A DNA stretch of 64,000 nucleotides from Eurosta solidaginis (GCF_040869045.1 NC_090319.1:176302645-176366644), one strand, 5' to 3'; positions 1-11,182 are shown, counted from the stretch's first letter. The notes: generated by a model not told the origin, from the letters alone. Translations and numbers: made by a program.

Positions 1-780
1 CCATTTACATTACCCACAATGATTCCGTAATTCCATTCTTTTCCGTTTTTTCTTAAAAATAACGAGATTACGCAAATTAAATAATTTTGATTTGGACCGT
101 TTCCTCACTTAAATTGTTACGACTCAACAACGAATCCGAGATTGGTAATTTTGTCTTAACCAAACGACGGAAAAATAATTGGGCTGGTGTGAGTCGCATG
201 CTTGTAACATGTGTTGTGTTATATTCCAGAACACGATGTTGATAGTTTTCCGTGTCACGAGCTTCCACGCAGCGTTTCAAAATATTCTTTGCAATCGCAA
301 CGCTTTTCTCTGCTAATCCATTACTTTGTGGATACCAGTGACTTAAGAATCTCGTTCTGATATTATGCTCATTTGCGAATGCTTAAAATTCACGCGAGTT
401 GAATGGTATGTTATCCGATTTAATTATTGTTGGATGTCCAAGTTTATCGAAGTGGGTTTTAAGTATATTTATGAGGTGACGCGCTGTTTTACTTTTCAAG
501 TGTTCTACGATTAAATATCCCGAATGCGCATCCATTACTGACACAAAATCCGATCCCGCATATTCGAACAAGTCCGCTGATACCACATGAAATGCATACT
601 TGGGTGGCTTCTCTTGAGCCAGCTCTTCTTTTTGATTGTTCCATGTGAACTTCTCACAAATGGCACAAGATTTTACCAATTCCTTTATCTGACCGTTCAT
701 ACCAGGCCAATAATAATGCATTCTTACCAAGATGTGGTGCGTGTAGCCATTTGTTGAGTTTGTCTCTGATGGAATTACTA
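1..780 (-). pseudogene. Ty3/gypsy-type integrase remnant (3' part of pol)
   Basis: Read on the minus strand, about 780-380 encodes the end of a zinc-binding HHCC region (YYWPGMN, then CAIC) followed by a DDE integrase core. The first Asp is in VSADLF and the second in IKSDNIPF. The frame then meets a single TAA near 380-385 and continues with HWYPQSNGLAEKS, which carries the catalytic Glu, down to about 77. Integrase would insert retrotransposon cDNA into chromosomes. The copy has at least one in-frame stop, its upstream pol is missing, and it runs off the window edge, so it is dead. Family assignment rests on motif order only; the exact Ty3/gypsy lineage is not resolved. Confidence 0.8.
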
Positions 781-890
781 GTCGATGATCGCGAAAAGTA
801 AGCCGTTTTCAGAATGAAGTTCATTTTTTAATCGATAAAAATCGCTGCTCAGATGGTCCAGTAGATGATAACACTAGTTTACAGCCAAAA

Positions 891-1328
891 TGCACCAGCG
901 ACGGCATTATGAAACTCCTATGTAAAACCATCCCCTGATTCCGAAAATCAAGATTATTTTTAATTCTATGGTAACGTTTTTGAGATATTTACAAATAACC
1001 CTTTCGTCAAAAAAAAAAAATAAAAATTGTTCCACTTAATCATATATATCTCAAGAACGAATTGAGTAATTCCAAAACGGTTTGAAGCTTTTAAAAGGTA
1101 ATAAAATTTGCTATAAAATCGTTACAGATCTTTTAATTTTTTTTTTTTAAATCTGTACTTTGCGAGGAAGGAACTCGAAAACTTTTAACTTTTTTCCAGA
1201 TTTTTTTCTCTCTAAAGTCTGTTTTATTACAAAAAAATAAGCTTTTATTCAATAAAATCGACGAACTAATACAAAAGTTATAGGCATTCAAATAAATATA
1301 TGTATATAGTAAAACTTAAGTACCCTAC
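891..1328 (+). repeat. Left terminal inverted repeat of the 3.3-kb transposon
   Basis: About 438 bp. It matches the reverse complement of 3702-4166 through several long blocks, for example CCCTGATTCCGAAAATCAAG, AATTCCAAAACGGTTTGAAG and CTAATACAAAAGTTATA. Differences are substitutions plus a segment of about 40 bp present only in the right arm. Confidence 0.8.
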
Positions 1329-1439
1329 AAATAATAGCATATGTACATATGATTCTGTCTTAACTCTATGATCTTATTTTATAATGGAAAAAGTTATGTG
1401 TCTTGTTTTGACGCTTATTTAGATTAGGATCGGTTTCTC

Positions 1440-3377
1440 TTATTGGAAACCAACAGTACTCACCCATCATAGCGACATCCCAGAATCCTTGATACCGACT
1501 TTCAATCATTTTCATTTGCTGGTGAAACCATTCGCCATGCTCGTAACATTCGTCGCCAAGATTTTGCGGGAAAAATTTAAATGGGAGTGTAGAATATGAA
1601 TTTTTAAAGACATATTTGCCCCTGAAAGAAAATAAAAAAGTATATTGTATAAATACATAAGTGACACATTAGTATATATTTTATTAGACTGGATTTATCT
1701 TTCAATTCAGAACAAATTTTTTGTTTACATTTTTCTCGTTCTTGTTTGTTCGGAATTGGACGATGAATTCAGATTTAGGGCTATATATTCTCATGTAAAT
1801 TTAAAATTTTTATAAAAATTTAATGTTTATCGGGCAGATAGGTTTTAAAGTTAACTGAGAAAACGGTCTTAAATATGTTTTTTTTACTTACCCATTTGCG
1901 CATAGTTTTTGATTAAGTCGTTCACTATCATCTCCTAGTTAGGACTTTTGTGTTGGCCTAAAAAAGAAGTAACGATCTTTTCAAAAGAATCCCACGCTGC
2001 TGCCTTCACTGGTGACAATAGTGCTTTGAAATGGTTATTGGTCATCATTTTCGTTATTTTCGGTCCCACAAAATCCCCTCCTTTATTTTTGCTTCTGAAG
2101 TCTCTGGAAAGATTTTCTTCAAATGATGAAAAGCTTCGCCTTTTTTGTCCAAAGCCTTGACAAAGTTTTTGATAAGGCCGAGCTTGATGTGGAGCGGAGA
2201 GTGAATTATTTTTTTTCTCTTTATAAGTTGGGAGTATTTTATGTTATCCACCCCAAACTTGAAACTCGATTCGTTCTGGCCAATCCTTTATGATGTAGTG
2301 GTCTTGACCAGCTCGGCTATCCCATTTGCATAGAAAGCAACAGTATTTTGTGTATACACTTTGTAGACCACATAGCATTCCAACGACATTAAGATCGCCA
2401 CATATTTCATATTTTTCATGTTTTTCGTATTGATTAATTTGAGCAATTTGTGCATTATCCCATACGTTACCTTCGTATTTACTGCATGCGCGATTGGGAT
2501 AGATGGCTTTTGGTTGTCAATATGCAATAATACGGCCTTTAAACTTAATTTATTGCCGTCTATGAACAATCGCCACTCTTTTGAATCATATGGTTCACCA
2601 AACTGTTTGAACAGACCAGCAATGTCTTTGCAGTAACAAACACTGTCCTCCTTCGTATAGTACTTGGAAAATTGTTCGATGTTACCTTAACATCGGATGA
2701 AACAAATTTAAATGGCTGCATACGAGAGGCGCGTAGTTCGGCCTTTTCCTTTGACAATTCCAAGTCCCTTATCCAATCATTAAGTTGTGCTTGTGACAAA
2801 GAGTTTCTTTCGTTTTCCGTTTGAAATCCAGTAACACATGATGCCGCGTAATCAAATACTGCTTTCGACAATGAAACTGGAGCCGGAACTAAAGTTAAAT
2901 TTGATTCTGGCAAAGTAGCTTCCGTTGAATTTAGTTCTGGTAATGACACTGTAGATGCGCTCGCATAGGTTACTTTTCTTGACTTTCCAACCCCAAGTAC
3001 TTTTGTAGTACAAATATAGCAGTCCGTTGAATAGCAAGTTGGTTGCCTCCACTTCATTGGTGTAACAAATTTCATATGTCGCCTAAATAGATAGTTTCAG
3101 AAATGAGTCAGCTTTGCATTAAAAGGGAGCAAATTCCAAATTTTTACAACGCACCTTTTTGTTCCGGTTTCCGAAAAAATCAATTCGACTCGACATGTGG
3201 TGCACACAGTATTCGGTGTCCATGGTTTTAAGGCTCAATTCCAAAATACTTATAGTATGTAACTTTCAAAGGATTTGAAAACACACGTCGCATCCTTTTA
3301 AAGATAAATTGACCGCAGATGAAACAGAAGATATCTGGATCATTTGTACACTCAAACTCTCGCGCCCTTTTATTCAT
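1440..3377 (-). pseudogene. Decayed transposase-like gene, arthropod family without a clear name
   Basis: An ATG at 3377 opens a cysteine-rich N-terminus (CTNDPDIFCFICG). A second zinc-type motif (DCYIC) lies in 2560-3075, then a linker with LNDWIRDLELSKEKAELRAS. About 2300-2570 has LFIDGNKLSLKAVLLHIDN. Near 2054-2250 comes HIKLGLIKNFVKALDKKGEA. Near 1450-1600 comes NLGDECYEHGEWFHQQM, a candidate acidic active-site region. This order matches a protein family I know from many arthropod gene predictions, usually left uncharacterised. At least four frame changes and stops show it is dead. The transposase role is inferred from the flanking inverted repeats and the conserved acidic motifs. Confidence 0.65.
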
Positions 3378-3701
3378 ATTGTATTTTTAAGTAAATGACA
3401 GGTTATAAACTGCAATTATAAACTGAACAGTATCCGGCGAGCCTTGTAGATATTATGAAGGAACAAGGCACATGTACTATTATTTATACTTAGATCAATG
3501 GATCAAGTAAAAATTTAAGCCTACCTAGAGAAAAAGGTTCCTTAGTTCTACAAAGAAAACACTACCTGCCTTAAAAATATGCTCTTTCTTGAAATGTACC
3601 TGGGTTTGAGAAAACGACACTAAGAGTTTTTTGTATTTAATAACCCTTCGAAAATCTATCTGCTAACTAACTGATATACGAATACTAACACTTACGTACC
3701 A

Positions 3702-4166
3702 GTGGGGTACTTAAGTATGAAATGGATATATTTACTTGAATACTTATAACTTTTGTATTAGTCCATCGATTTTGTTGAATGAAAGCTTTTTGTTTTTGGA
3801 ATAAAACAGAAAATAGAGAGAAAAAAACTCTTCAAAAAAAATAAAAAATAAAAAGTTTTCGAGATCCTTCCTCGTAAGTACAATTTTTTTTATATATTTA
3901 CAAAAAAATTGAAAACAGCCGTAATGATTGTTCGTTATCTTTGAATCTGCAGGGCGCAGCAAAAAGTGTTGTAGGCGCAGTTTTTTGCAAATTTCATTAC
4001 CTTTTAAAAGCTTCAAACCGTTTTGGAATTGCTCAATATGTATATATGATTAAGTGGACCCAAGTTTTTTACCGTTTTTACGTTACCATGGAATTAAAAA
4101 TAACCTTGATTTTCGGAATCAGGGGGTGATTTTACATAGGAATTTCATAATGGCGTCTCTGGTGCA
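3702..4166 (-). repeat. Right terminal inverted repeat of the 3.3-kb transposon
   Basis: About 465 bp and complementary to 891-1328. It holds an extra segment near 3910-3990 that the left arm lacks. The outer end carries the sequence block GGCGTCTCTGGTGCA. Confidence 0.8.
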
Positions 4167-4209
4167 GAATAAAAATTGGAATTTGTGATCCAGTGTTATT
4201 GGCATATGG

Positions 4210-4740
4210 GGAAATCCGCCAAACTTTGGTTTTTTAGGAGAAAAAATTGAGGTCGCAATGTGAAATATACATACATTTGTTTCAACACTTCTGTGCCGAT
4301 TATAGCGAAATTTTAAAAAAATATGGAGATATATGCAGCTGTTAACTATTTAACTATTTTTTTGAGACACGAACCCCGTTTTTGAAGATATCGGTAAAAA
4401 TATAAAACCCAATAACCGCCAAATATTTTTTACTGTAAAGTTTGCAACACATTTATTTTAACACCTTTCTACCGATTCTTTTGAAACTTTAAAAACATAT
4501 AGATATGTGAACGAAGTATGTTTAGGTAAAAAAGTTTTAATACCCGAGATACGGTTTTGAGATATTGTTAAAAATATAAACCCGGAAAACCTTAATTATT
4601 TTTAATTATTTAAACACTCCTTAACCGATTGTGTTGAAATTTTATCAGGATGTACATATCTAGTGGGATATATTTAGGTAAAATTTTGTTGATACCCGAA
4701 ACCCGGCAAAAATATGAAACCGGGTAACCGTCAAATATTT
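4210..4740. repeat. Three diverged copies of a repeat of about 150-165 bp
   Basis: The segments around 4270-4430, 4440-4600 and 4610-4740 share the same order of short blocks: an ACC-GATT-GAAA-TTT-like stretch, an ATATGGGTATTTAGGTAA-like stretch, ACCCGAAACC-like and AAATATAAACC-like. They are too diverged for a fresh tandem array. No gene is present. Confidence 0.4.
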
Positions 4741-5125
4741 CATACCCGTTTGTTAATTTTTTCTCTACACCACAGTAGTATACCATCAATTACCTCATCT
4801 TGGAATATTCATGCAAGGAAAGTTATTGATGTTGTACATGGGGCAAATATACGAAATTTTCGCCAAAAATTGGCAATCGTCAAAAAGTGTAGATTTTTTT
4901 TTTTTAATTTTTGTACCAAATTTGTGTTTCTTTTCATTTATTTTAAATAAAACCTGCTTAAAAATTTTTTTTCTACACTTTTTGACGATTGCCAATTTTT
5001 GTCGAAAATTTCGTATATTTGCCCCATGTACAAACATCAATAACTTTCCTTGCGTGAATATTCCAAGATGAGGCAATTGATGGTATACCACTGTGGTGTA
5101 GGAAAAAAATTAACAAACGCGTATG
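4741..5125. mobile_element. Foldback/MITE-like palindrome
   Basis: Left arm 4741-4892 and right arm 4973-5125 are near-perfect reverse complements, both containing CTACACCACAGT and ATGGGGCAAATATACGAAAT-type blocks. A loop of about 80 bp of A/T-rich DNA separates them. No coding capacity is seen. Arm length (about 150 bp) and small size fit a foldback or MITE element. Confidence 0.75.
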
Positions 5126-5650
5126 AAGTGATAAAAGTAAAATTGTAGCTGTGCCCACAAAAAAACATGCTCCTGAAAAAAATTTTTTGTCCCTGATAGG
5201 TTATTATCGTTCATAATCCAAATTTTAATACTCAGTTGCCTCAAAAAGCTATAAGCAAAAAACTGTCAATAATGAAACCGACAAAAAAAAATGATCGCTA
5301 CTTTGATTGATGATAGTTTTGAGTATTGGAGGGGCACATTAATTTTGCTCATATTTTTAGAATCTCCGTCTCAAAAACAACATTCAGTTTGAATTCCATA
5401 GCGTTTCAGCGATGCCTCAAAATTTTATCGAAAAAATTAAAAAAAAATTCAAGAGTATCGCTTGAAAAAGTGTAAAAATCGATGTTTTTTACGTTTTGAA
5501 GTTCTTCATAAACTTACTATCAACTTTCTTGATTTTTAAAATCATCAGATCGGATAGTCAAAAGGTCAAACTTTATGTCCTTGTACTTTTTACTGGCCTT
5601 AAGTTTTTTTCCCGTGTGTAAAACCCGAGTATCCAAAAAAGTAAAAGTTA
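5126..5650. other. AT-rich spacer without a recognisable gene
   Basis: Homopolymer-rich DNA. I found no coding pattern or repeat partner elsewhere in the window. Confidence 0.5.
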
Positions 5651-5654
5651 TTGG

Positions 5655-6190
5655 GATTTGCCCATATGCTGATGACATTGATATTATCGGCCTGAATATC
5701 CGCGTTGTTAGCTCTGCTTACAACAACATCAGCTCTGAAATCAAGCGAAGAATCTCTTGAAAATAAATGCTACTTTGGACTAGGTAGGCTACTTTGGACT
5801 AAGTGACATTAGATGAAGCAGCTCTGGGAGTGTTCGAGAGAAAAGTTCTTCGAAAGATTATGAACTTCTATGCGTTGGCGATAGCGAAGAAGATTTAAAG
5901 ATGAGCTGTACGAGCTTTACGCATACATCAACATAGTCCAGTGAATTAAAACGCAGTGGCCTATGTTGTGCGAATGAAAGACGCCGCTCCGGCTAAGAAA
6001 GTGTTCCTATCAAGAGCCGCTTATGGAAGCAGAGGAAGAGTGCGGCCCACACCGCTGGAAGGACCAGGCGGAAAACGATTTAAACTCCCTTGGTGTGACC
6101 AATTGGCGCCAGTTGGCAGAACGAGGAAGCGACTAGCGCGCCTTGTTGGACCGTCATAACCGTTTCAACGATTAAGCGCCAATTAAGTAA
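5655..6190 (+). pseudogene. 3' remnant of an RTE-type non-LTR retrotransposon
   Basis: It begins with the reverse-transcriptase active-site stretch YADDIDIIGLN. After deletions it continues with ALGVFERKVLRK-like, VMRMKDAAPAKKVFLSRAAY and GSRGR-like peptides in shifting frames. It ends with AATTAAGTAAGTAAA, the same short-repeat tail as the better copies at 28053, 46300 and 54068. Much of the domain after the active site is deleted. Dead copy. Confidence 0.75.
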
Positions 6191-6194
6191 GTAA

Positions 6195-6849
6195 ATTGAA
6201 AACTGTTAAGCATTTCATCTATTTGGAAATCAGAACTAACAGCAAAAACAATGTCAGACTTGAAACTCACCGTGTTTTTTTTCGGCAGCAGAAATCTTGA
6301 TCTGCAAATTTCTCATACATACTTTTACATTTATACAGTGTGCGTATACATTAGAGCGTATCAAAAAAGAAAAGTTGAAAATGTGCAGGGTGCTCTTTTT
6401 TTCTTTTCTAAAAGAAAAATTTCGTTAATTACATTTTTGAATAAAGAAAAACCAAAAATTTGTGTTTGTTTTTTGCGTTACTTGTGGCAGGAAAAATAAA
6501 AATATGCGTTCTTTCAAAGTGATGCCTGCGCCAAAACGACGCAAAAGGCGAATGTGTTCGTGCCTTTACTTTTTTCATTATAACTTTTCTTTTCGATTAT
6601 TGATTTTTAAGTGATAAGTAATACAGTATTGTAGTGATACTCGCTCCAGACACAATTTCTCCGCGTTTATGCCTAAGTGCAGCTTTTATCGACGTTTCCC
6701 TTTATTCGAGCAATATATCCCTAAAAAAATTAAGAATGAAGGACAAGGGTGTATTCAGGGGAGGCAGGGGGCGCGGTTGTTGTCCCTCCTTAGCGAGCTA
6801 GTAGCACAAAACTTAGAGCTAAAAATCAACAGATTAAAATGCTTTTATT
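6195..6849. other. Spacer without a recognisable gene
   Basis: AT-rich DNA with short chance ORFs only. TAAAATGCTTTTA near 6835 resembles a block near 11483 on the other side of the Penelope-like element and may be its target-site duplication. Confidence 0.4.
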
Positions 6850-6854
6850 TATTA

Positions 6855-7140
6855 TGATTTGTAGGCTAGTCTGATCTAATTTATGCTGGTGCAAATAAAA
6901 CGATTAATTCACTTTACGCCAGACGTTTAGCTGAATATTCCCGCATCCTCAGGGGCAACACTATTTATTTTCAAATTAAATAAACAAACAAAAATTTGAA
7001 AACCACATACATATAAATTAATACAGTAGTTTTACAAGTAAACAAAAATACTACACTTACAACAATATCGGACAATATTAACATTTATTTATCAGTACCA
7101 CCTTGCATGGTAGTCTTGTCATAACTAATTTATTATTAAC
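6855..7140 (-). repeat. PLE 3' UTR, left inverted arm
   Basis: About 280 bp and the reverse complement of 11190-11470, sharing blocks such as TAGTTATGACAAGACTACC, GTGGTTTTCAAATT and CGTTTTATTTGCACCAGC. On the minus strand it includes the hammerhead-like motif at 6918-6954. Confidence 0.85.
6918..6954 (-). ncRNA. Degenerate hammerhead-ribozyme-like motif in PLE 3' UTR
   Basis: On the minus strand CTGAGGA (core pattern CUGANGA) is followed by T, a short stem region and TAAACGTC. The plus-strand partner at 11341 has GAAACGTC at this place. The GAAA box is mutated to TAAA and the stem is weak, so this copy is probably inactive. Hammerhead motifs are an established feature of PLEs. Confidence 0.45.
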
Positions 7141-7145
7141 GGTTG

Positions 7146-7705
7146 GAAGGATTATGTATTGAGGACTTAGATTGTAACAAATTGTCAGTAAAGGTTCCTT
7201 GTCATAATGAGTCCCTAAATGAACTAAATAGAATGAGAAATAATAGGCAATCAAATAAAGGCTAAAAACTTGAAAATAAAATAATAAAAAAAAAAATTTG
7301 TTTAAGTTAACGATTTTATTGAAAACAATATTTACATGAAGTAATAATAATACTAAGAGCTAGAAAATAATTAGGTAGGTCCTAGGTACTAGCCATCACA
7401 CTCCTCATCAATCTAGGGCGTTGATCAGACAATTAAATAAAATTGTTGGAAGCATCAAATTTATATTGATAGTCATAAGTAAGACCAACTGAACTTTAAT
7501 AAGGTTATGCTACACCTCACATTTTTAGAAATTTCACGCCCCAACGCTTTTATTTAATTGTCTGATCAACGCCCTAGATTGATGAGGAGTGTGATGACTA
7601 GTACCTAGGACCTACCTAATTATTTTCTAGTTTTCAGTATTATTATTACTTCATATGAGTTTTGTTTTCAATAAAACCGATTAACTTAAATTTTTTTTAA
7701 ATATT
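7146..7705. repeat. Palindrome-bearing repeat unit, copy 1
   Basis: It starts TTGGAAGGATTATGTATTGA and ends near AAATATTTTATTTTC. An inner palindrome has arms 7301-7452 and 7541-7690 with a loop of about 90 bp. The unit recurs at 8440-9003. It lies just downstream (minus strand) of the PLE nuclease C-terminus. No coding. Probably a non-autonomous foldback element. Confidence 0.65.
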
Positions 7706-7925
7706 TTATTTTCTATTTAAACAAAGCATGTATACTGAGGCAATATTATCGCTATCTTCCTTCTTATTCATGGTCCTTTCTCTGTTTTCTAAAATATGCA
7801 AGGTTTCCAAAGTGTATCTCGTCATTTCACTTTTCTCCTTATCAATAATTGTCGTGTTGGTAAAATCTGCTGTATGACCATTGCTAATCATATGTTGTGA
7901 TAGGGCTGTAGTGGGTTTTTGTTTT
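7706..7925 (-). pseudogene. C-terminal end of PLE GIY-YIG nuclease
   Basis: On the minus strand it reads KPTTALSQHMISNGHTADF, then a lysine-rich stretch and ERTMNKKEDSDNIASVYML, ending LCLNRK and a stop at 7706. The same C-terminus recurs on the plus strand at 11045-11182. It is the continuation of the minus-strand PLE ORF after an insertion of about 1.1 kb, with roughly 30 residues of the nuclease domain missing between the parts. Confidence 0.75.
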
Positions 7926-8439
7926 TAAACGGTTTTATTTAGCTTGACTTGACAGGCCGGCCGCATGGCCGGCTGCACGGCCGTTGTGAACGAATTTTGT
8001 AATTGAAATTTAAGTAACTTCCCGATAAGATCAAAGCTTGAAACTTGGAATATAGTTCAGAACCCCATGACAATGCAATAATAAGAAATAAAAGCTCCGA
8101 TAGGTGACGCATGGTTCGAATAATTTTAAAAAATCGTATTTGTGGTCCGATTTGGTTCCTATTTGGAACACATAATACCGGCGTGAATAGAAAGCGAGCT
8201 ATGAAAAATCGCCGCCAGGTGCCGCAAGGATCGAGGTAATAAAAAAATCGTATTTGTGGTCCGATTTGGTCCATATTTGGAAAACATAATAGGTACATAC
8301 ATGAATAGAAAGCGACCTATGACGTTCGATTTGGCTCATATTTGGAACAAATATTACATACAGTCCGGTAGAAGTGACATAAAAATATTTTGTAGTTCGA
8401 GGAGGGACAAGCATACGTGGCGCAAAGGCAAGTAAAGTC
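7926..8439. repeat. Non-coding insert with tandem repeat of about 114 bp
   Basis: TCGTATTTGTGGTCCGATTT occurs at 8134 and again at 8248, each followed by a TATTTGGAAAACATAAT-like block and GAATAGAAAGCGA. A partial third unit starts near 8320. The left edge has a TTAAACGGTTTTATT sequence, whose complement appears near 8970, and a GC-rich palindrome GGCCGGCCGCATGGCCGGC. It separates two parts of the PLE nuclease gene. No gene. Confidence 0.5.
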
Positions 8440-9003
8440 TTTGGAAGGATTATGTATTGAGGACTTAGATTGTAACAAATGGTCAGGAAAGAGTCCGTGT
8501 AATAATGAGTCACTAAATGAACTAAATAGAATGAGAAATAATAGGCAATTAAATAAAGACTAAAAACTTGAAAATAAAATAATTTAAAAAAATTGTTTAA
8601 GTTAAACGGTTTTATTGAAAACAATACTTACATAAAATAATAATAATACTAAAAGCTAGAAAATAATTTAGTACGTCCCAGGTACTAGTCATCACACTCC
8701 TCATCAATCTATGGCGTTGATCAGACAATTAAATAAAAGCGTTGGACGCGTCAAATTTCTATTGATAGTCATATATAAGACCAACTGAACCTTAATCACG
8801 TTATGTTACGCCTCACATTTTTAGAAATTTCACGCGTGCAACGCTTTTATTTAATTGTCTGATCAACGCCCTATATTGATGAGGAGTGTGATGACTAGTA
8901 CCTAGGACGTACTAAATTATTTTATAGCTTTTAATATTATTATTACTTTATCTAAATATTGTTTTCAATAAAACCGTTTAACTTAAAAATTTTTTTTAAA
9001 TTA
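8440..9003. repeat. Palindrome-bearing repeat unit, copy 2
   Basis: It is very similar to 7146-7705, beginning TTGGAAGGATTATGTATTGA. Palindrome arms are 8596-8750 and 8832-8986. Together with 7926-8439 it interrupts the PLE ORF. Its right end AATAAAACCGTTTAA is complementary to the left end of the insert at about 7925, so 7925-9003 may be one inserted element. Confidence 0.65.
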
Positions 9004-10840
9004 TTTTATTTTTTGTCGGCTTCGTTTTCGGCAATGCGAATAACTGGTGCGCGCTGGTTTTCTTTTCCCCTGGATTCGATTGTATATATGACGTTGTTTT
9101 GTTCTTGCTTGTATATTTTGTTGTTGGACCTGTAGGCTAGTGTGATGTTTTGTTGTTCGAGTATATTGTGATCGATGCTTGCACTTAATTTCGGAATGTA
9201 TTTCACACTGTAGTGTTTCTTTATACTGGTTGCTATTTTTCATGAGATCCTGGTAGATTAGTTCGTGTATAAGGTGGCCGGGGTAGTTATTGTTTTTCAA
9301 TATTGCGTGTATCTTTTCTAAATTAGCGTCATGGAAATCTCGGTGGCTTAGCGTTAGTATTTTATGTATAAGATTCTTCGCTGTATTGATTTTGTACTTG
9401 GTCGGATGGGGCAAAAACAAATTGATCAGGCGACCAGAGGATGTTGGCTTCGAGTACCAACTTAATTTGATTTTGTTGTTATATCTGTGTATACAAGGGA
9501 TGCTACATTTCCATGGTGTACTGGAGTTTGTGGTGGTAATAGTTAAGAATCTCTGGAATTTTATTCCCGTAATTACGTTTTGCTATTGCAAAAACATCGT
9601 CTACATATTTCGTCAAGAATTTGATGTCAATATTGTGTTGTTGTTTAAGCTCCGAGATGGTGTAGTCCATAATAATATCGGCGATTGTAGGTGAATGTGG
9701 GTTTCCCATTGGCATTCCTGAGTGTATATTTTGTTATTGCACATAAAGTAATTATTCCCTCTGAGACAAAAATCTAGAATTTGTTGGCACTTGGCTTTAT
9801 TAATCGCAGCTGTATTTTGTATTTCCCCCATTTCCTCATTATAATTTTAGTGGCTAACATTGTAGGTATATTTGTAAACAAGGACACAATATCAAAATAG
9901 ACTAAAACATCTTCGTCACACACATTAATATTATTCAATGGGTCTTTTAAGATGAACGCATTATCCACATTATATTCGTCTGAGATAAGATGTTTAAGTA
10001 TTAGTCCAACGAATTTTGACAGGTTATAACAGGCTTATGGATTTTTGGTAGCCCATACAGCCTCGGTGATTCTGCGGCCATGCAAGTTAATTGCTGTTTT
10101 GTTTTGTAAAGTTCCTCTACTATTTTGTTGTTTTTCTTTGTAGCGTACCAGCTGGATCTGTTTTAATAGATTTATATGTATTATTATCCTCTAATAAATC
10201 GTTAATTTTATCTGTGTACTGAGATTTGTACATTGCTACGGTCTTATTTCCCATGTCCGCAATTATGAATTTTTCGGCCGAGTTGTGTTTAATGTTGCGT
10301 TTGAAAAGTAGTATACTATTACTCATCTTGTTTCGAGCTATATCTTTAACCTTTTCTTTTATGCCCATAATTACTTGTTCCATTTCCGCTATAATGTGTA
10401 TTGGTGAGAAACTCTTGCATGTTGTTGGTACAGCGAACATTTTTCCGAGCGAAAGTAGCCACCTTACCTCCGCAGGAAAACTTACGTTGGTTTTGTTCAC
10501 GAACCAGTTGTTGTTCTTGCCTATTCCTAGTTTTCTCATCTGATCTTGTTTGAGTCTCTCTAGTTTCCCATTGTGTGTCGATGCTGTTTCTTTTGCAGTC
10601 TTCTGACATTGGATGTGCTATTTAGTTATGAACGCCTCATACTCTAAAGGACTTAAATTTGTTTTTAGCCGTTGTTGTGCATTGCATAGTTGATCTTTCG
10701 TTACTTTTATGTTGATATTTTTTTGTGTTATGTCAATATTAAGTGCTTTAGTTACAAATAAACGTTTACAATGTTCCAATTGTTTCCGAATTTTTTCCGA
10801 CGTTGTGCTAATTGTTACCTTCTTCATTGAGTTCGTTCGA
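9004..10840 (-). pseudogene. Penelope-like reverse transcriptase and start of GIY-YIG nuclease
   Basis: On the minus strand from about 10827: a basic N-terminal part, then RKLGIGKNNNWFVNKTNV and FPAEVRWLLSLGKMF, then KFIIADMGNKTVAMYKSQYT and DLLEDNNTYKSIKTDP, all typical of PLE N-terminal and early RT regions. Further on come LVYFDIVSLFTNIP, MPMGNPHSPTIADIIMD and the catalytic KYVDDVFAIAKR. The last part (NNVIYTIES) is the beginning of the GIY-YIG domain before the insertion. Several frameshifts and a missing stretch between about 9970 and 10120 mark it as dead. PLE RTs prime at chromosome ends or nuclease nicks. Confidence 0.8.
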
Positions 10841-11044
10841 TAGTTAGGTGTGAGCTCGTACTGCTTGCAACGCAGGAGAAATTTCAGCTATTCCGTATGT
10901 TTTGCCAATTTATGTTTTTGTTTGCTGTAGTGTTTTAATGTTATAAACGTATCTTCTCAGTGTTTGAACTTGATATGTTTGAAGAAGTCTTTCATTTGAA
11001 TCAACGTTGTTGTTTTGTTGTTTCGAATAAAAATAATAGTGTGC

Positions 11045-11182
11045 GATAAAGAAGAAAAGACAAATGACGAGATACGCTTTGGAAACCTTGCACAGTTTAG
11101 AAGACAGAGAAAGGACCATGAATAAGAAGGAAGATAGCGATAATATTGCCGCAGCATACATGCTTTGTTTAAACAGAAAATA
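11045..11182 (+). pseudogene. PLE nuclease C-terminus, inverted second copy
   Basis: The plus strand reads MTRYALETLHSLEDRERTMN and then KKEDSDNIAAAYMLCLNRK with a stop, matching the minus-strand end at 7706-7925. It is followed by the same 3' UTR. Upstream sequence changes abruptly to the 5' UTR of the minus-strand copy, so this is a severely 5'-truncated PLE joined head-to-head. Confidence 0.75.

Larger units (their letters stand above)
891..4166 (-). mobile_element. DNA transposon with long imperfect TIRs and a decayed transposase-like gene
   Basis: The outer ends read TGCACCAG at 891 and its complement CTGGTGCA ending at 4166. Inward from these, 891-1328 and 3702-4166 align as inverted repeats with many substitutions and indels. 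The only coherent coding between them runs on the minus strand (3377 to about 1440). Length is about 3.3 kb. The arrangement of inverted repeats around one transposase-like gene is that of a cut-and-paste DNA transposon. I could not establish a target-site duplication at the flanks, so the exact termini are approximate. Confidence 0.7.

Noticed and set aside
4167..6850. Short frames such as 4795-5091 and 6251-6499
   Set aside because: Translations of palindromic or AT-rich non-coding DNA, with no domain or homologue that I recognise.
7300..9000. CRISPR-like regular repeats
   Set aside because: The repetition is two copies of one palindromic unit plus a 114-bp tandem repeat, in an insect retroelement context.
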